NCBI GenBank assembly: GCA_031291305.1
Contig: JARLJH010000058.1
Location: 62,001-126,000, forward strand
Reading direction: 5' to 3'
Length of the DNA stretch: 64,000 nucleotides
From: Rhodoferax sp.
GTDB lineage: Bacteria; Pseudomonadota; Gammaproteobacteria; Burkholderiales; Burkholderiaceae_C
This document shows positions 9,026-19,694 of the stretch, piece by piece. The translations under genes and the position numbers were made by a program. Each line of letters starts with the position of its first letter. Positions within the stretch are counted from its first letter, which is position 1. The notes under the pieces were generated by a model. That model made no database searches and was not told the origin of the DNA. It was given only the letters and a program-made list of their open reading frames with translations.

Positions 9026-10260
9026 TCTTGATCAATTCTCAGCACCACGGCGATGGCGGCTAAGTTGATCAGGATGGCCGAGCCGCCGTAGCTCATCAGC
9101 GGCAGGGTCAGGCCTTTGGTGGGCAGTGCACCCAGGTTCACGCCCATGTTGATAAAGGACTGAAACCCCATCCACACCGCCACACCCTGCGCCACCAAAC
9201 CGGCGAACACACGGTCCAGCGCAATCGCCTGGCGGCCGATGGACATCATGCGCCGCACCATCCACAAGAACAGGGCAATCACGATGACCACACCAACCAG
9301 GCCGAATTCCTCGCCGATCACCGCCAGCAAAAAGTCGGTATGCGCCTCAGGCAGCCAGTTGAGCTTTTCCACACTGCCACCCAGGCCGACGCCAAAAATC
9401 TCGCCACGCCCGATGGCGATCAGCGCGTGCGTCAGCTGGTAGCCCTTGGCCAGCGCATTGGTTTCGCTCCACGGATCCAGGTAGGCAAAGATGCGTTCGC
9501 GCCGCCATGGGCTGGAGGCGATCATCAAGCTGAAAGCCACCAGCAACACCGCAGCAATCAAAAAGAACATGCGTGCATTGACGCCGCCCAGAAACAGGAT
9601 GCCCATGGCGATCACCGCAATCACCATGAAGGCACCCATGTCGGGCTCGGCCAGCAGCAACACACCCATCACCGCCACCGCAGCGCCCATGGGCAGCACG
9701 GCGCGGAAGAAGCGCTCTTTCACATCCATCTTGCGCACCATGTAGTCAGCGGCATACAGCAGCACGGTGAACTTGGCCAGCTCAGACGGCTGAAAGCTGA
9801 TCGGGCCCAAGCCAATCCAGCGGCGCGCGCCGTACACCACCTTGCCCAGATGCGGTATCAACACCAACACCAGCAAGGCAATGGAAATCAGAAACAGTGG
9901 CCGCGCCATCTTTTCCCAGACACTCAGCGGCACCTGATAGGCCAGCAGCGCGCCGACAAAAGAGATCAGCAACCACATGATGTGGCGAATCAGAAAGTAG
10001 GTAGGGGTGTAGTTGGCAAAACGCGGGTTTTCCGGCATGGCAATGGATGCCGAATAAACCATCACCAGCCCCCACAGCAACAGCGTCGCTGTGACCCAGA
10101 ACAGCGGCTGGTCAAACCCCTGTGCGCGCATGGGCACAGAACCGGTGGACGCCAGCCGGGTCGCGCCCAGGCGCACCGGCAGCACGTCACCCGCTGGCGT
10201 GCTCAGCCCCATGCCACGCTGGCGCAGGCGCTGGATGAAGCTGGGCTGGCGATGGCTCAT
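8992..10260 (-). CDS. ftsW: Lipid II polymerase FtsW (SEDS family)
   Basis: A SEDS glycosyltransferase of 422 residues with about ten transmembrane helices that polymerises septal peptidoglycan with FtsI. An N-terminal cytoplasmic segment of ~45 residues precedes the first helix. SEDS signatures include [19 protein letters not shown], the periplasmic [19 protein letters not shown] segment and the C-terminal [16 protein letters not shown]. The last residues [11 protein letters not shown] are encoded by the palindromic block that has been duplicated downstream. Its ATG overlaps the murD stop (ATGA at 10257-10260). Confidence 0.97.
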   Translation of the reverse strand: MSHRQPSFIQRLRQRGMGLSTPAGDVLPVRLGATRLASTGSVPMRAQGFDQPLFWVTATLLLWGLVMVYSASIAMPENPRFANYTPTYFLIRHIMWLLISFVGALLAYQVPLSVWEKMARPLFLISIALLVLVLIPHLGKVVYGARRWIGLGPISFQPSELAKFTVLLYAADYMVRKMDVKERFFRAVLPMGAAVAVMGVLLLAEPDMGAFMVIAVIAMGILFLGGVNARMFFLIAAVLLVAFSLMIASSPWRRERIFAYLDPWSETNALAKGYQLTHALIAIGRGEIFGVGLGGSVEKLNWLPEAHTDFLLAVIGEEFGLVGVVIVIALFLWMVRRMMSIGRQAIALDRVFAGLVAQGVAVWMGFQSFINMGVNLGALPTKGLTLPLMSYGGSAILINLAAIAVVLRIDQENRTLMHGGRV

Positions 10261-11825
10261 GCGCCGCCCTCCAGCATGACACCGGCCTCAGTCGCCAGGT
10301 CAGTCACCGCCTGCACGAACATGCGTGCCCGGTGCTCGTAGTTGTCAAACATGTCAAAGCTGGCGCAGGCGGGCGACATCAACACCGCGTCTCCGGACTT
10401 CGCCTGAGCGCTGGCCTGCGCCACCGCATCGGGCATGGAGCTGGCCTGAAGCAGTGTCACGCCGGTGTCGGCCAAAGCGGCGTGAATCAACGGTGCGTCG
10501 CGCCCGATCAACACCACCGCACGCACATAGCGGCCCACCGGATCTGCCAGCGGCGAAAAGTCCTGCCCCTTGCCCTCGCCACCCAGAATCACCACCACCT
10601 TGCGGTCGGCGCCCAGCCCGTGGAGTGCGGCAACGGTGGCGCCCACGTTGGTGCCCTTGCTGTCGTCGAAATACTCCACACCGCTGAACGTGCCGATGGG
10701 CTGTACCCGGTGTGGCTCACCGGCATACTCGCGCAAGCCGTACAGCATGGGGGCCAACGGGCAACCGGCACTGCTGGCCAGCGCCAGCGCGGACAAGGCG
10801 TTGATGGCGTTGTGCCGCCCCCGGATGCGCAGCGCATCGGCGGGCATCAGGCGCTGAATGTGCAGGTCTTCAGCGGCTTCGTTGCGTTTGCGCTTGGTCT
10901 CGTCGGCTTCCAGGGCGCGTACCAGCCAGGTCATGCCGTTAACGCTTTCAATGCCAAAGTCGCCCGGGCGCGTGGGCATATCGCCGCCAAACGTGAGGTG
11001 CTGACGAACCTGCGGGCGCTGCAGCTTGACGCGCACCGGCGCGGGCAACATCGCCATCACCAGCGGGTCGTCACGGTTGAGCAGCATCAGGCCTTGCTGG
11101 CCGAAGATGGCAGTTTTGGCTTGCGCATAGGTCGCCATGGAACCATGCCAGTCCAGATGGTCCTGCGTGATATTCAGCACAGTGGCGGCGGTGGGCTCGA
11201 AACTGGTTTCGCCGTCGAGCTGGAAGCTGGACAACTCCAGCACCCAGACCTCAGGCAAGGTGTCGTTGTCCAGATGCTGCGTCAGTGTGTCGAGCAGCGT
11301 CGGGCCAATGTTGCCTGCCACCGCGACCGTTTTGCCTGCGCGCTCCACCAGTTGGCCGGTGAGCGAGGTGACGGTGGTTTTGCCATTGGTGCCGGTGATG
11401 GCCAGTACGGCGGGGCTGTAGCCGCGCGCCGTCTGCAACTGCCTCAAGGCTTGAGCATATAAGCCCAATTCGCCTGCAGCCCAGATTCCACCGTGACGAG
11501 CAGCTTCATAAACAGGAGCAACCTCGGCCGGACTCAGGCCCGGGCTCTTGAACACCGCACGTACCTCCGTGCCCTGCACCAACGCCGCGTCGAACGCGCC
11601 GGCGACAAAACGCGCCGACGGAACGTCATGCTGCAAGCTGGTCAGTTGCGGCGGTGCCGTGCGGGTGTCCGCCACCGTCACCTGTGCCCCGCAGCGCGCA
11701 CACCAGCGTGCCATCGCCAAACCCGAAGCGCCCAGACCGAGGATCAGCACCTGCTGATCTTGCAGGTACTGCATACCGTCGCCAAGCGGCGCGGCAGGTG
11801 TGATGGTGAGCGTCGGGGTGGTCAT
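10257..11825 (-). CDS. murD: UDP-N-acetylmuramoylalanine--D-glutamate ligase MurD
   Basis: A cytoplasmic Mur ligase adding D-Glu. 522 residues is longer than the ~440-500 usual, partly from an N-terminal lead of ~20 residues before [14 protein letters not shown] and an insert around residues 305-330 ([17 protein letters not shown]). The ATP loop GTNGKT is at 145-150 and [17 protein letters not shown] marks the C-terminal domain. The start at 11825 lies 4 bp past the mraY stop. A later in-frame ATG at residue 18 ([10 protein letters not shown]) is an alternative. Confidence 0.96.
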   Translation of the reverse strand: MTTPTLTITPAAPLGDGMQYLQDQQVLILGLGASGLAMARWCARCGAQVTVADTRTAPPQLTSLQHDVPSARFVAGAFDAALVQGTEVRAVFKSPGLSPAEVAPVYEAARHGGIWAAGELGLYAQALRQLQTARGYSPAVLAITGTNGKTTVTSLTGQLVERAGKTVAVAGNIGPTLLDTLTQHLDNDTLPEVWVLELSSFQLDGETSFEPTAATVLNITQDHLDWHGSMATYAQAKTAIFGQQGLMLLNRDDPLVMAMLPAPVRVKLQRPQVRQHLTFGGDMPTRPGDFGIESVNGMTWLVRALEADETKRKRNEAAEDLHIQRLMPADALRIRGRHNAINALSALALASSAGCPLAPMLYGLREYAGEPHRVQPIGTFSGVEYFDDSKGTNVGATVAALHGLGADRKVVVILGGEGKGQDFSPLADPVGRYVRAVVLIGRDAPLIHAALADTGVTLLQASSMPDAVAQASAQAKSGDAVLMSPACASFDMFDNYEHRARMFVQAVTDLATEAGVMLEGGA

Positions 11826-11829
11826 GGCC

Positions 11830-13008
11830 TTATCTCAGCTTCAGGGTGCTCAAACCTACCAGGCACAAGAGCATGGTGATGATCCAGAACCGCACCACCA
11901 CCTGCGTTTCTTTCCAGCCGGTTTTCTCAAAATGGTGGTGCAGCGGCGCCATCTTCAGCAGCCGTTGGCCGATGCCTGAGCGTTTCTTGGTGTACTTGAA
12001 CCAACTCACCTGCAACATCACCGACAGCGCTTCGACCACGAACACGCCGCCCATGATGGCCAGCACGATTTCCTGGCGCACGATCACCGCGATGGTGCCC
12101 AGTGCCGCGCCGAGCGCCAGCGCGCCGACATCGCCCATGAAGACCTGCGCCGGATACGTGTTGAACCACAAAAATGCCAAACCAGCACCGCACATGGCAG
12201 CGCAAAAGATCATCAGTTCACCGGCACCGGGAATGTGCGGCAGGAACAGGTAGCGGGCAAACACCGAGTTACCCGTCACGTAGGCAAAAATACCCAAACA
12301 GGCGCCCACCATGACCACCGGCATGATGGCCAAGCCGTCCAGACCGTCGGTCAGGTTCACGGCATTGCTGGAGCCGACGATCACCAGATAGGTCAGGATG
12401 ACAAAGCCCAGCACGCCCAACGGATAGCTGACTTCCTTGAAAAACGGCAGCATCAGCCCAGCCTTGGGCGGCAGGCTCAAATCGAAGCCCGATTGCACCC
12501 AGGTGAAGAACAGTTCCAGCACCCGGTAGTTGGAGTTTTCAGAAATGGAGAACACCAGGTACAGCGCCGCCACCACGCCAATCAGCGACTGCCACAGGTA
12601 CTTTTCCTTGGAGGGCATGCCCTCGGGGTCTTTGTTGACGACCTTGCGCCAGTCGTCTGACCAGCCGATGGCGCCAAACCCGAGGGTGACCAGCAGCACG
12701 ATCCAGACAAAGCGGTTGCTCCAGTCAAACCACAACAGGGTGGACAGCGAGATGCTCAGCAGAATCAGCACCCCGCCCATGGTCGGTGTGCCGCTTTTGA
12801 CGTGGTGAGACTCCATGCCGTAGCCGCGAATCGGCTGGCCGATTTTGAGCGCGGTCAGGCGGCGAATCACCCAGGGGCCAGCGGCCAGCCCCATCAGCAG
12901 CGCCGTCATGGCGGCCATCACGGCGCGGAAAGTCTGGTATTGAAAGACGCGCAAAAACCCGAGTTCGGGCGACAGCGTCTGCAACCATTGCGCCAGCCAG
13001 ATCAGCAT
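11830..13008 (-). CDS. mraY: Phospho-N-acetylmuramoyl-pentapeptide transferase MraY
   Basis: An integral membrane enzyme of 392 residues with about ten helices that transfers phospho-MurNAc-pentapeptide to undecaprenyl phosphate, making lipid I. Family motifs are clear: [13 protein letters not shown] near 72-84, the Asp-rich catalytic segment [28 protein letters not shown], and the C-terminal [13 protein letters not shown]. Length exceeds the E. coli 360 mainly in an N-terminal extension and a periplasmic loop, normal for Burkholderiales. It overlaps the murF 3' end by 7 bp. Confidence 0.97.
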   Translation of the reverse strand: MLIWLAQWLQTLSPELGFLRVFQYQTFRAVMAAMTALLMGLAAGPWVIRRLTALKIGQPIRGYGMESHHVKSGTPTMGGVLILLSISLSTLLWFDWSNRFVWIVLLVTLGFGAIGWSDDWRKVVNKDPEGMPSKEKYLWQSLIGVVAALYLVFSISENSNYRVLELFFTWVQSGFDLSLPPKAGLMLPFFKEVSYPLGVLGFVILTYLVIVGSSNAVNLTDGLDGLAIMPVVMVGACLGIFAYVTGNSVFARYLFLPHIPGAGELMIFCAAMCGAGLAFLWFNTYPAQVFMGDVGALALGAALGTIAVIVRQEIVLAIMGGVFVVEALSVMLQVSWFKYTKKRSGIGQRLLKMAPLHHHFEKTGWKETQVVVRFWIITMLLCLVGLSTLKLR

Positions 13009-14426
13009 GTGGCCACCTTGCTTTCCTGTGCAGCAGCGACGATGCTGTCAACCACCCGCTCCATCTTCATGAAACGCGACCCCTTGACCAGTACGCTGGC
13101 GACACCGGGCAGCGCAGCAGCCACGGCGGTTTGTAAATCAATCATCTCGACGTAGGCCTTTACATTATTGAAATTAATAGCTGCCTGTCCAGATTGCACA
13201 CCGGTCACAAGCACTTTTTCTATATTTTTTTGCTGGGCATGGGTGAGCGCCTCGGCATGAAAGTGCGGCCCCTGATCGCCCACCTCGCCCATGTCACCCA
13301 GCACCAACAGACGCGGACCTGGCAAGGCAGCCAGCACATCAATGGCAGCGCGCACCGAGTCCGGGTTGGCGTTGTAGGTGTCGTCCACCACAGTGAGCGA
13401 ACGCCCTTGGTAGGACACGTTCAACGCACGGCTGCGGCCTTTGACGGGCTCAAATGCCGTCATACCGGCCGCGATGGCCGCCAGCGGAACCCCCGTCGCC
13501 AGCGCGCAGGCCACAGCGGCCAGCGAGTTCTTGACGTTGTGGGCACCTGCAATGTGCAGCGTGTAACGCAGATCGCCCGCCGGGGTGCTGGCAACGACCT
13601 GCCACGCGGCGTCCGCCCAAGTCGCTTGCCGGGCAAATACCTGCGCGTCTGCCTGCGCCTCAGCCGCAAAGCGCAGCGTCGCCCGCGAACCTGCCAACGC
13701 TGACCAGATAGCGCTGTAGGCATCATCTGCCGGGAACACGGCCACGCCGTCAGCCGATAAAGCGCGGATGACTGTGCCGTTTTCCTGCGCCACCGCCTCG
13801 ACGGTCTGCATGAATTCCAGATGCTCACGCTGCGCGTTGTTCACCAGCGCCACGGTGGGCTGGGCGATGGCCGCCAGAGTGGCAATTTCACCGGGGTGGT
13901 TCATGCCGAGTTCCACCACGCCAATCCGGTGCGCCGATGACAGGCGCAGCACGGTGAGGGGCACGCCAATGTCGTTGTTCAGGTTGCCTTGTGTGGCCAG
14001 CGCGGCGTCTCCCTGGTGCGCGCGCAGGATCGAGGCGATCATCTGCGTCACCGTGGTCTTGCCATTGCTGCCGGTCACCGCAATCAAGGGCAAGCTGAAC
14101 TGCGCGCGATGTTGTGTGGCCAGTTGCGCCAGCGCCAAACGGGCGTCGGGCACCACCAAGCCTGGCAAGCCTGCCTGCACCAGTTGTTCGGCAGCGTTGT
14201 CGCCTTGGCAAATGGCGGCTACCGCACCTTTGGCCTTGGCATCCGCCAGAAAAGCATTCGCATCAAAGCGCTCGCCGCGCAGCGCGACAAACAAGTCTCC
14301 GGCCTGCAGCGTGCGGGTGTCGGTGTGCACGCGGGCGATGGCCACCGGCAACGCAGCGTCCATGCCCACGGCTTGCGCCTGAACCAGCCAGGCGGCGACT
14401 TGTTGCAACGTCATCAGGACACTCAT
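13002..14426 (-). CDS. murF: UDP-MurNAc-tripeptide--D-alanyl-D-alanine ligase MurF
   Basis: A cytoplasmic Mur ligase of 474 residues adding D-Ala-D-Ala. The ATP loop GSNGKTT is at 119-125; [14 protein letters not shown] and [16 protein letters not shown] are family signatures. A short AT-rich stretch near the C-terminus (encoding KNIEKVL and [15 protein letters not shown] about 13,145-13,235) has base use unlike the rest of the gene and may be an old repeat remnant. The start overlaps the murE stop (ATGA). Confidence 0.96.
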   Translation of the reverse strand: MSVLMTLQQVAAWLVQAQAVGMDAALPVAIARVHTDTRTLQAGDLFVALRGERFDANAFLADAKAKGAVAAICQGDNAAEQLVQAGLPGLVVPDARLALAQLATQHRAQFSLPLIAVTGSNGKTTVTQMIASILRAHQGDAALATQGNLNNDIGVPLTVLRLSSAHRIGVVELGMNHPGEIATLAAIAQPTVALVNNAQREHLEFMQTVEAVAQENGTVIRALSADGVAVFPADDAYSAIWSALAGSRATLRFAAEAQADAQVFARQATWADAAWQVVASTPAGDLRYTLHIAGAHNVKNSLAAVACALATGVPLAAIAAGMTAFEPVKGRSRALNVSYQGRSLTVVDDTYNANPDSVRAAIDVLAALPGPRLLVLGDMGEVGDQGPHFHAEALTHAQQKNIEKVLVTGVQSGQAAINFNNVKAYVEMIDLQTAVAAALPGVASVLVKGSRFMKMERVVDSIVAAAQESKVATC

Positions 14427-15955
14427 GCATTCACCTCAATGTGATCACCCGGGCGGCGTTGCGCCAACGCCTGTTGAACCTGTGCCATGTCCGAGAAAGG
14501 CAGTCGCTTGCCGGAAATCTCTTGATAGTCCTCATGGCCCTTGCCTGCCACAAGCACCACATCGCTGGGGGCCGCCTGCGCCAGCACCTGCTTGATGGCC
14601 AAGGCACGATCGGGCTCGACGCGAACCCCCGGCACACCGGCCAGACCAAGCAGTATCTGGCTGATGATGGTGTCAGGAGCCTCACTGCGCGGGTTGTCGC
14701 TGGTGACCATGACCTGATCGGCGTGGTCGGCGGCGATGGCGCCCATCAGCGGGCGCTTGCTGGTGTCGCGATCACCGCCACAGCCAAACACGCACCAGAG
14801 CTTGCCGCCGCGCTGCGCCGCCACGGGCTTGAGCGCGTCCAGCGCCTTGGCCAGTGCGTCCGGCGTATGCGCGTAATCCACCGCTACCAGAGGCTGGCCA
14901 GCCAGGCTGACGCACTCCATGCGCCCGGGCACGGGTGTCAACGCAGAACAAGCCTGCACAGCGGCTTGCAACGGCACCCCCAGCGTACGCATGGCGGCGA
15001 CCACACCCAGCACATTGGCAACGTTGTAGTCGCCGATCAGGCGGGTGATCAAGGGCACGCGCTGCGCACCTTCAACCACGTCAAAACACACGCCACCCGA
15101 CGCATAGTCAATGCTCTGCGCCTGCAGCCGGGCATGGTTGCCGGACCCAACCTGCATTGACACGGTCCACAGGTCCAACGCGGCGGCGCCCGCTGGGGCG
15201 CTGACCAGCGTGTCTGCCAACTCAGCACCATACGGGTCATCGACGTTGACCACCGCAGCACGCAGCTCCGGCCAGGCAAAGAGCCTCGTCTTGGCCTGCC
15301 AGTAGGCCTCCATGCTGCCGTGGTAGTCCAGATGGTCTTGCGTCAAATTGGTGAGCATCGCCGTATGGATTTGCGTGCCATCCAGCCGGTGCTCTTCGAT
15401 GCCAATGGACGAAGCCTCAATCGCGCAGGCCTGCATACCCTGCGCCACAAACGTTGCAAATGCTGCCTGCAAAGCTACCGGGTCCGGCGTGGTCAGGCCG
15501 GTGCTGATGACATCCGGTGGAACACCAACACCCAAAGTACCCACCAGCCCGCATGGAATCTGGGCCACCTGCTTCAAGCTGGAGAGCGCTTGCGCTAACC
15601 ACCAGGCGGTGGATGTCTTGCCGTTGGTGCCGGTGACTGCCAGCACCTGCAAAGCGCGACTGGCCTCGCCAAAGTAGTGGCTGGCAACAGGGCCACTGGC
15701 TGCCTTCAAGCCGCTGTAACAGGCGATGCGCGGGTCGTCAAACGCAAACGCCTGCGCGCCGGACAGCTCCACCAGACAGGCCGCAGCCCCTGCCGCCAAC
15801 GCACCCGCCACATGCACACGGGCATCGACCGCTGCACCCGGCCAGGCCAGAAAACCGTCGCCAGCGCGAACCTTGCGACTGTCGGTGCGCAATGCGCCCG
15901 TGACATGCGACTGCAGCCAGTGCGCAGCTTCCAGAGGTGTGTGCAGTTGCTGCAT
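14423..15955 (-). CDS. murE: UDP-MurNAc-L-Ala-D-Glu--2,6-diaminopimelate ligase MurE
   Basis: A cytoplasmic Mur ligase of 510 residues adding meso-diaminopimelate. The ATP loop GTNGKTST is at 109-116, the UDP-MurNAc loop region HRLDGTQIHTAMLTNLTQDHLDYHG-like segment follows, and the DNPR motif in TSDNPRSEAPD marks mesoDAP (not lysine) specificity, consistent with a Gram-negative wall. Its ATG shares one base with the ftsI stop (TGATG at 15953-15957). Confidence 0.97.
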   Translation of the reverse strand: MQQLHTPLEAAHWLQSHVTGALRTDSRKVRAGDGFLAWPGAAVDARVHVAGALAAGAAACLVELSGAQAFAFDDPRIACYSGLKAASGPVASHYFGEASRALQVLAVTGTNGKTSTAWWLAQALSSLKQVAQIPCGLVGTLGVGVPPDVISTGLTTPDPVALQAAFATFVAQGMQACAIEASSIGIEEHRLDGTQIHTAMLTNLTQDHLDYHGSMEAYWQAKTRLFAWPELRAAVVNVDDPYGAELADTLVSAPAGAAALDLWTVSMQVGSGNHARLQAQSIDYASGGVCFDVVEGAQRVPLITRLIGDYNVANVLGVVAAMRTLGVPLQAAVQACSALTPVPGRMECVSLAGQPLVAVDYAHTPDALAKALDALKPVAAQRGGKLWCVFGCGGDRDTSKRPLMGAIAADHADQVMVTSDNPRSEAPDTIISQILLGLAGVPGVRVEPDRALAIKQVLAQAAPSDVVLVAGKGHEDYQEISGKRLPFSDMAQVQQALAQRRPGDHIEVNA

Positions 15956-17688
15956 CAGAACGTATCCTCCACGGCATCGGTCACCACCTGGGGCTTAACC
16001 GTCATGTCGGGTGGCACGCCAAGGACCCGCAGCGTCTGCTGCACGGTTTGGCTAAAAACCGGCGCTGCGACATCGCCACCAAAATACTGACCGTTGGTAG
16101 GCTCGTCAATCATCACCGCCACAGCAATACGCGGCGCATCAATGGGTGCCAGCCCGGCGAACACACCACGGTACTTCTTGGCCGCGTAGCCATGGCCTTC
16201 TTGCTTGTTGGCTGTACCGGTCTTGCCGCCCACCGAATAGCCCATGGTCTGCGCCTTGGGAGCAGTGCCTCCCGGGCCGACGACCAGATGCAACATGTAG
16301 CGCACCTGCTCGGCCACCTTGGGATCGAAGATCTGTTGACCGGCCACCGGCCCGGACACCTTGAGCATGGACAGCGGCACCAGGTCGCCGTTGCGCCCCC
16401 AAATGGTGTAGGCATGCGCCAGTTGCATCAGGCTCACCGACAGGCCGTAGCCGTAGCTCATGGTGGCCTGCTCGATCGGGCGCCAGCTCTTGTACGGACG
16501 TAAGCGGCCACTGACTGCGCCTGGGAATGGCACCTGCGGCTTCTGACCAAAACCGATGCTGCTGTACATCTCCCACATCTCACGCGCAGGCATTTGCAAG
16601 GCGATTTTGGCGGTGCCAATGTTGCTGGACTTCTGGATCACTTCATTGACCGTCAGCATGCCATGCGCATGTGAGTCGGAAATCGTCGCGCTGCCGATGG
16701 TCAGACGCCCAGGCGCTGTCTGGATCTGTGTCTCCGGCGTCACGCGTTTGGTGTTGAGCGCCAGCCCGATGACAAAGGGCTTCATGGTTGAGCCAGGCTC
16801 AAAGCTGTCAGTCAGTGTGCGGTTGCGCAATTGCTCACCGCTGAGATTGACCCGCTTGTCCGGCACATAGCTGGGGTAATTGGCCAACGCCAGCACCTCG
16901 CCGGTGTGAACGTCCAGCACCACAATGCCGCCCGCTTTGGCTTTTTGTTTGATCACCGCGTCCTTGATGGACTCATAGGCAAAAAACTGCACCTTGCTGT
17001 CGATGCTGAGTTGCAGGTCACGGCCATCCACAGGGGCAACCTGCTCACCCACATCCTCCACCGCGCGCCCCATGCGGTCCTTGATGACACGCCGCGAACC
17101 GTTACGCCCAGCGAGGTCCTTGTTGAAAGTCAGCTCCATGCCCTCCTGGCCGACATCCTCCACATTGGTGAAACCCACGACGTGGGCGGCGGCCTCACCC
17201 TCAGGGTATTGGCGCTTGTACTCCTTACGCTGGTAAATGCCTTTGATCTTGAGCGCTTCGATCTCCTTGCCTACCGATTCATCCACCTGCCGCTTGAGCC
17301 AGACAAAACTCTTGTCTTCATTTTCAAGTTTATGGTTCAAATCCGCCATCGGCATGTCCAGCAGCTTGGCCAGTTTTTTCAGATTGACGGGGTCGCGGTC
17401 CACGTCCTCCGGAATTGCCCAGATGCTAGGCACCGGAATGCTTGATGCCAGAACAACGCCATTGCGATCAAGAATACGCCCCCGATTGGCAGGCAAAGAC
17501 AGCGTGCGGGCAAAGCGCACCTCCCCTTGGTGCTGAAAAAAGTCATTCGCAATCACCTGGATATACACCGCGCGCCCGGCGAGACCAACAAAAGCCAGCG
17601 CGATGGCCGCCACGATGAACTTGCTGCGCCACACCGGCGTCGGGCTGGCGAGCAAGGGGCTGGAGTTGTAGGCGATGCTGCGGCTCAT
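15955..17688 (-). CDS. ftsI: Septal peptidoglycan transpeptidase FtsI (PBP3)
   Basis: A class B penicillin-binding protein of 577 residues: a short cytoplasmic tail, one transmembrane helix at about 23-43, a dimerisation/pedestal domain and a transpeptidase domain. Catalytic motifs are STMK at 300-303 (nucleophile Ser300), SSN at 354-356 and KTGT at 489-492. It acts at the septum with FtsW. Its ATG overlaps the ftsL stop (ATGA at 17685-17688). Length is family-typical. Confidence 0.98.
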   Translation of the reverse strand: MSRSIAYNSSPLLASPTPVWRSKFIVAAIALAFVGLAGRAVYIQVIANDFFQHQGEVRFARTLSLPANRGRILDRNGVVLASSIPVPSIWAIPEDVDRDPVNLKKLAKLLDMPMADLNHKLENEDKSFVWLKRQVDESVGKEIEALKIKGIYQRKEYKRQYPEGEAAAHVVGFTNVEDVGQEGMELTFNKDLAGRNGSRRVIKDRMGRAVEDVGEQVAPVDGRDLQLSIDSKVQFFAYESIKDAVIKQKAKAGGIVVLDVHTGEVLALANYPSYVPDKRVNLSGEQLRNRTLTDSFEPGSTMKPFVIGLALNTKRVTPETQIQTAPGRLTIGSATISDSHAHGMLTVNEVIQKSSNIGTAKIALQMPAREMWEMYSSIGFGQKPQVPFPGAVSGRLRPYKSWRPIEQATMSYGYGLSVSLMQLAHAYTIWGRNGDLVPLSMLKVSGPVAGQQIFDPKVAEQVRYMLHLVVGPGGTAPKAQTMGYSVGGKTGTANKQEGHGYAAKKYRGVFAGLAPIDAPRIAVAVMIDEPTNGQYFGGDVAAPVFSQTVQQTLRVLGVPPDMTVKPQVVTDAVEDTF

Positions 17689-18008
17689 TTGACCCGTCCA
17701 CCATTCTGAGGCTTGGCGCCGGCCTCTGACCCACCCGGCGTCTCGGCCGTGTAGGTCACATACGTCGTGATAGCCGGATTGGCCGGACGCATCTGTAAGC
17801 GTGACTTTGCCAGGCTCTCGATGCGTGCGGACGTGGCCTGGGCGCGTTTTTCCACATGCAAGCGCTCACTTTCAAGCTCAAGTTTGTGAGCCTCAGCGCG
17901 CGCATGGTCGAGTTCCGAGAACAGGTGCCGCGACTGGTATTGCACATTCACCAGGAACAGGGCACTGAGCACCACACCCACCAGCAACAGCATATTCAGA
18001 CGCATCAT
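17685..18008 (-). CDS. ftsL: Cell division protein FtsL
   Basis: A small bitopic protein of 107 residues: an N-terminal transmembrane helix ([20 protein letters not shown], about 5-24) followed by a heptad-rich periplasmic coiled coil ([27 protein letters not shown]) and a Pro/Gly-rich tail. It forms the FtsQLB complex with FtsQ and FtsB. The identification rests on topology and its fixed place between rsmH and ftsI. Two adjacent ATG codons exist; the first overlaps the rsmH stop. Confidence 0.93.
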   Translation of the reverse strand: MMRLNMLLLVGVVLSALFLVNVQYQSRHLFSELDHARAEAHKLELESERLHVEKRAQATSARIESLAKSRLQMRPANPAITTYVTYTAETPGGSEAGAKPQNGGRVK

Positions 18009-18961
18009 GCGGCCACCTTCATGGCGGCAGCAGTGCGCTCTGCCACACGCATGATGGCGCTGCGAGCGCGCGGGTTGGCGGCCACTTCAGCAGCGCCGGG
18101 GCGACTGCGGCCTAAGGCCTTGAAGTGCATCACCTGTGGCGCAGCAAATGGCGCGCGGCGGTCATAGACCTCTTTGGCGTGCTGCGCAATGAATTGTTTG
18201 ACAATGCGATCTTCCAGGGAGTGAAAGCTGATCACCACCAGCCGTCCACCCGGCTGCAGCACCTTGAGCGCACCCTCTAACGCTTGTTGCAGCTCCTCAA
18301 GCTCGGCGTTGATGAAAATCCGAAAAGCCTGAAATGTGCGCGTTGCAGGGTTCTGGCCCGGCTCGCGGGTTTTGACCGTGTCAGCCACGAGCTGGGCCAA
18401 TTCAGTGGTGGTGACAAGGGGGCCCCGAGCCTGTCGGCGCGCAACAATCGCCTTTGCAATGGGGCCAGCATACCGTTCTTCGCCATATTCACGAATCACC
18501 TCCGTTATTTGATCTACCTCGGCATGAGCCAGCCACTGCGCCACCGAGGTGCCCCGCGTGGTGTCCATGCGCATATCCAGAGGACCTTCGAACCTGAAAC
18601 TGAAACCCCGCGCCGGGTTGTCCACCTGCGGCGAACTGATGCCCAGGTCCAGCAAAACTCCCGCCACGCTGGACTGAGGCAACTCACCCAACTGTTTGAA
18701 GCCCTGGTGACGAATGGCGAAACGCGGATCTGTGATGTTGGCCGCCTCAGCCAGCGCATCCGGGTCTTTGTCAAAGGCGATCAATCGGGCGTCTGACGCC
18801 ATGCGCGACAGGATCAGGCGACTGTGACCACCGCGCCCAAAGGTTGCATCTACGTAGACCGGGCTAGCTTCGCCCTTGATGCGCCCGTCGCCCGCTTGGC
18901 CGAGCAAAGCGTCAACCGCTTCACCCAACAACACGGTGGTGTGTATCCATGCGTTTTCCAC
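18005..18961 (-). CDS. rsmH: 16S rRNA m4C1402 methyltransferase RsmH (MraW)
   Basis: A SAM-dependent enzyme of 318 residues that N4-methylates C1402 in the ribosomal P site. [13 protein letters not shown] opens the protein; [16 protein letters not shown] is the SAM-binding motif [23 protein letters not shown] is the signature family segment; [15 protein letters not shown] lies near the C-terminus. It sits 9 bp after mraZ, the standard pairing. Confidence 0.97.
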   Translation of the reverse strand: MENAWIHTTVLLGEAVDALLGQAGDGRIKGEASPVYVDATFGRGGHSRLILSRMASDARLIAFDKDPDALAEAANITDPRFAIRHQGFKQLGELPQSSVAGVLLDLGISSPQVDNPARGFSFRFEGPLDMRMDTTRGTSVAQWLAHAEVDQITEVIREYGEERYAGPIAKAIVARRQARGPLVTTTELAQLVADTVKTREPGQNPATRTFQAFRIFINAELEELQQALEGALKVLQPGGRLVVISFHSLEDRIVKQFIAQHAKEVYDRRAPFAAPQVMHFKALGRSRPGAAEVAANPRARSAIMRVAERTAAAMKVAA

Positions 18962-18970
18962 CGACTGCCT

Positions 18971-19399
18971 TCAGAACGCAAAGTCTTTGAAAACATCGGG
19001 CATGTCGCCCTGCATGGCCTGGGCTTCCTGCGCGTCGTAGGTGGCCTTGTCCCACAGCTCGAAATAGCTGCCCATGCCCAGCAACACCGATTCTTTGGTA
19101 ATGCCTGCAGCGGCGCGCAGTTCGGGAGAGACCAAAACCCGTCCTGTGGCATCCATGTCCACGTCCATCGCATTGCCCAAAAAAATGCGCTTCCACCACT
19201 GCGCAGACATCGGCAAACTGTTGATGCGCTCGCGAAATTTCTCCCACTCGGGCCGGGCGAAAATCATCAGGCAGCCGTGCGGATGTTTGGTGATGGTGAG
19301 CTGTCCGCTGGCAGTGGCACTCAAGACGTCACGATGCCGGGTTGGCACAGATAGCCGACCCTTTGCATCCAGACTCAATGAGGAAGCCCCTTGAAACAC
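18971..19399 (-). CDS. mraZ: Transcriptional regulator MraZ
   Basis: A protein of 142 residues made of two AbrB/SpoVT-like repeats, each with the DxKGRLxxP-type signature ([15 protein letters not shown] near 11-25 and [14 protein letters not shown] near 80-93). It forms a ring that binds tandem short boxes upstream of its own gene and represses the dcw operon. The start codon is GTG at 19399, preceded by AAAGGTG. It is the first gene of the cluster; candidate binding boxes are annotated upstream. Confidence 0.96.
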   Translation of the reverse strand: MFQGASSLSLDAKGRLSVPTRHRDVLSATASGQLTITKHPHGCLMIFARPEWEKFRERINSLPMSAQWWKRIFLGNAMDVDMDATGRVLVSPELRAAAGITKESVLLGMGSYFELWDKATYDAQEAQAMQGDMPDVFKDFAF

Positions 19400-19449
19400 T
19401 CGAAATCACCTTTGTGGGTTGGGCTCGTTCGACGAGCATCAGTAAAAAG

Positions 19450-19484
19450 GCACTTTTCACCACTAAATTGCACTTTTTTGCACT
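19450..19484 (-). promoter_or_regulatory. Four MraZ boxes with exact 10-bp period
   Basis: On the plus strand CACT occurs at 19451, 19461, 19471 and 19481, exactly one helical turn apart. Read on the mraZ coding strand these are AGTGC, AGTGC, AGTGG and AGTGC boxes, three of them preceded by A-rich triplets, which fits the AAAGTG/TGGGN-type repeats with 10-bp spacing known for MraZ rings. They lie about 52-86 bp upstream of the mraZ GTG, where bound MraZ would block initiation. Confidence 0.7.
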
Positions 19485-19509
19485 GTACCAGCAAATTTGC
19501 ACCCTGCAA
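19482..19509 (-). promoter_or_regulatory. Candidate sigma-70 promoter of the dcw cluster
   Basis: Coding-strand TTGCAG (19504-19509) and TACAGT (19482-19487) are separated by 16 bp. The -10 element overlaps the first MraZ box, so repression by MraZ would be direct. The rest of 19,510-19,694 towards hslU shows no gene; a GCCGGAT repeat near 19,666-19,690 is noted only. Confidence 0.4.
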
Positions 19510-19694
19510 ACTGACAGCCAACAATTTTTTACAATGAAATCAACGACTTAGAAGGGGTTTTGAAGGCCAAAGAGCGACAAAACCGTTCTAAATGAAGCAC
19601 TTAGCGCAGGCACTGAAAGTGATGCGCGAGGATGGCAAGCATTCCCCGAAAAGTGTGCAAAGTTACCGGATGACGGCCGGATGCCGGATCAGCC

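Noticed and set aside
9340-10341. 333-codon plus-strand frame opposite ftsW
   Set aside because: Gln/His-rich antisense shadow of a clear SEDS protein.
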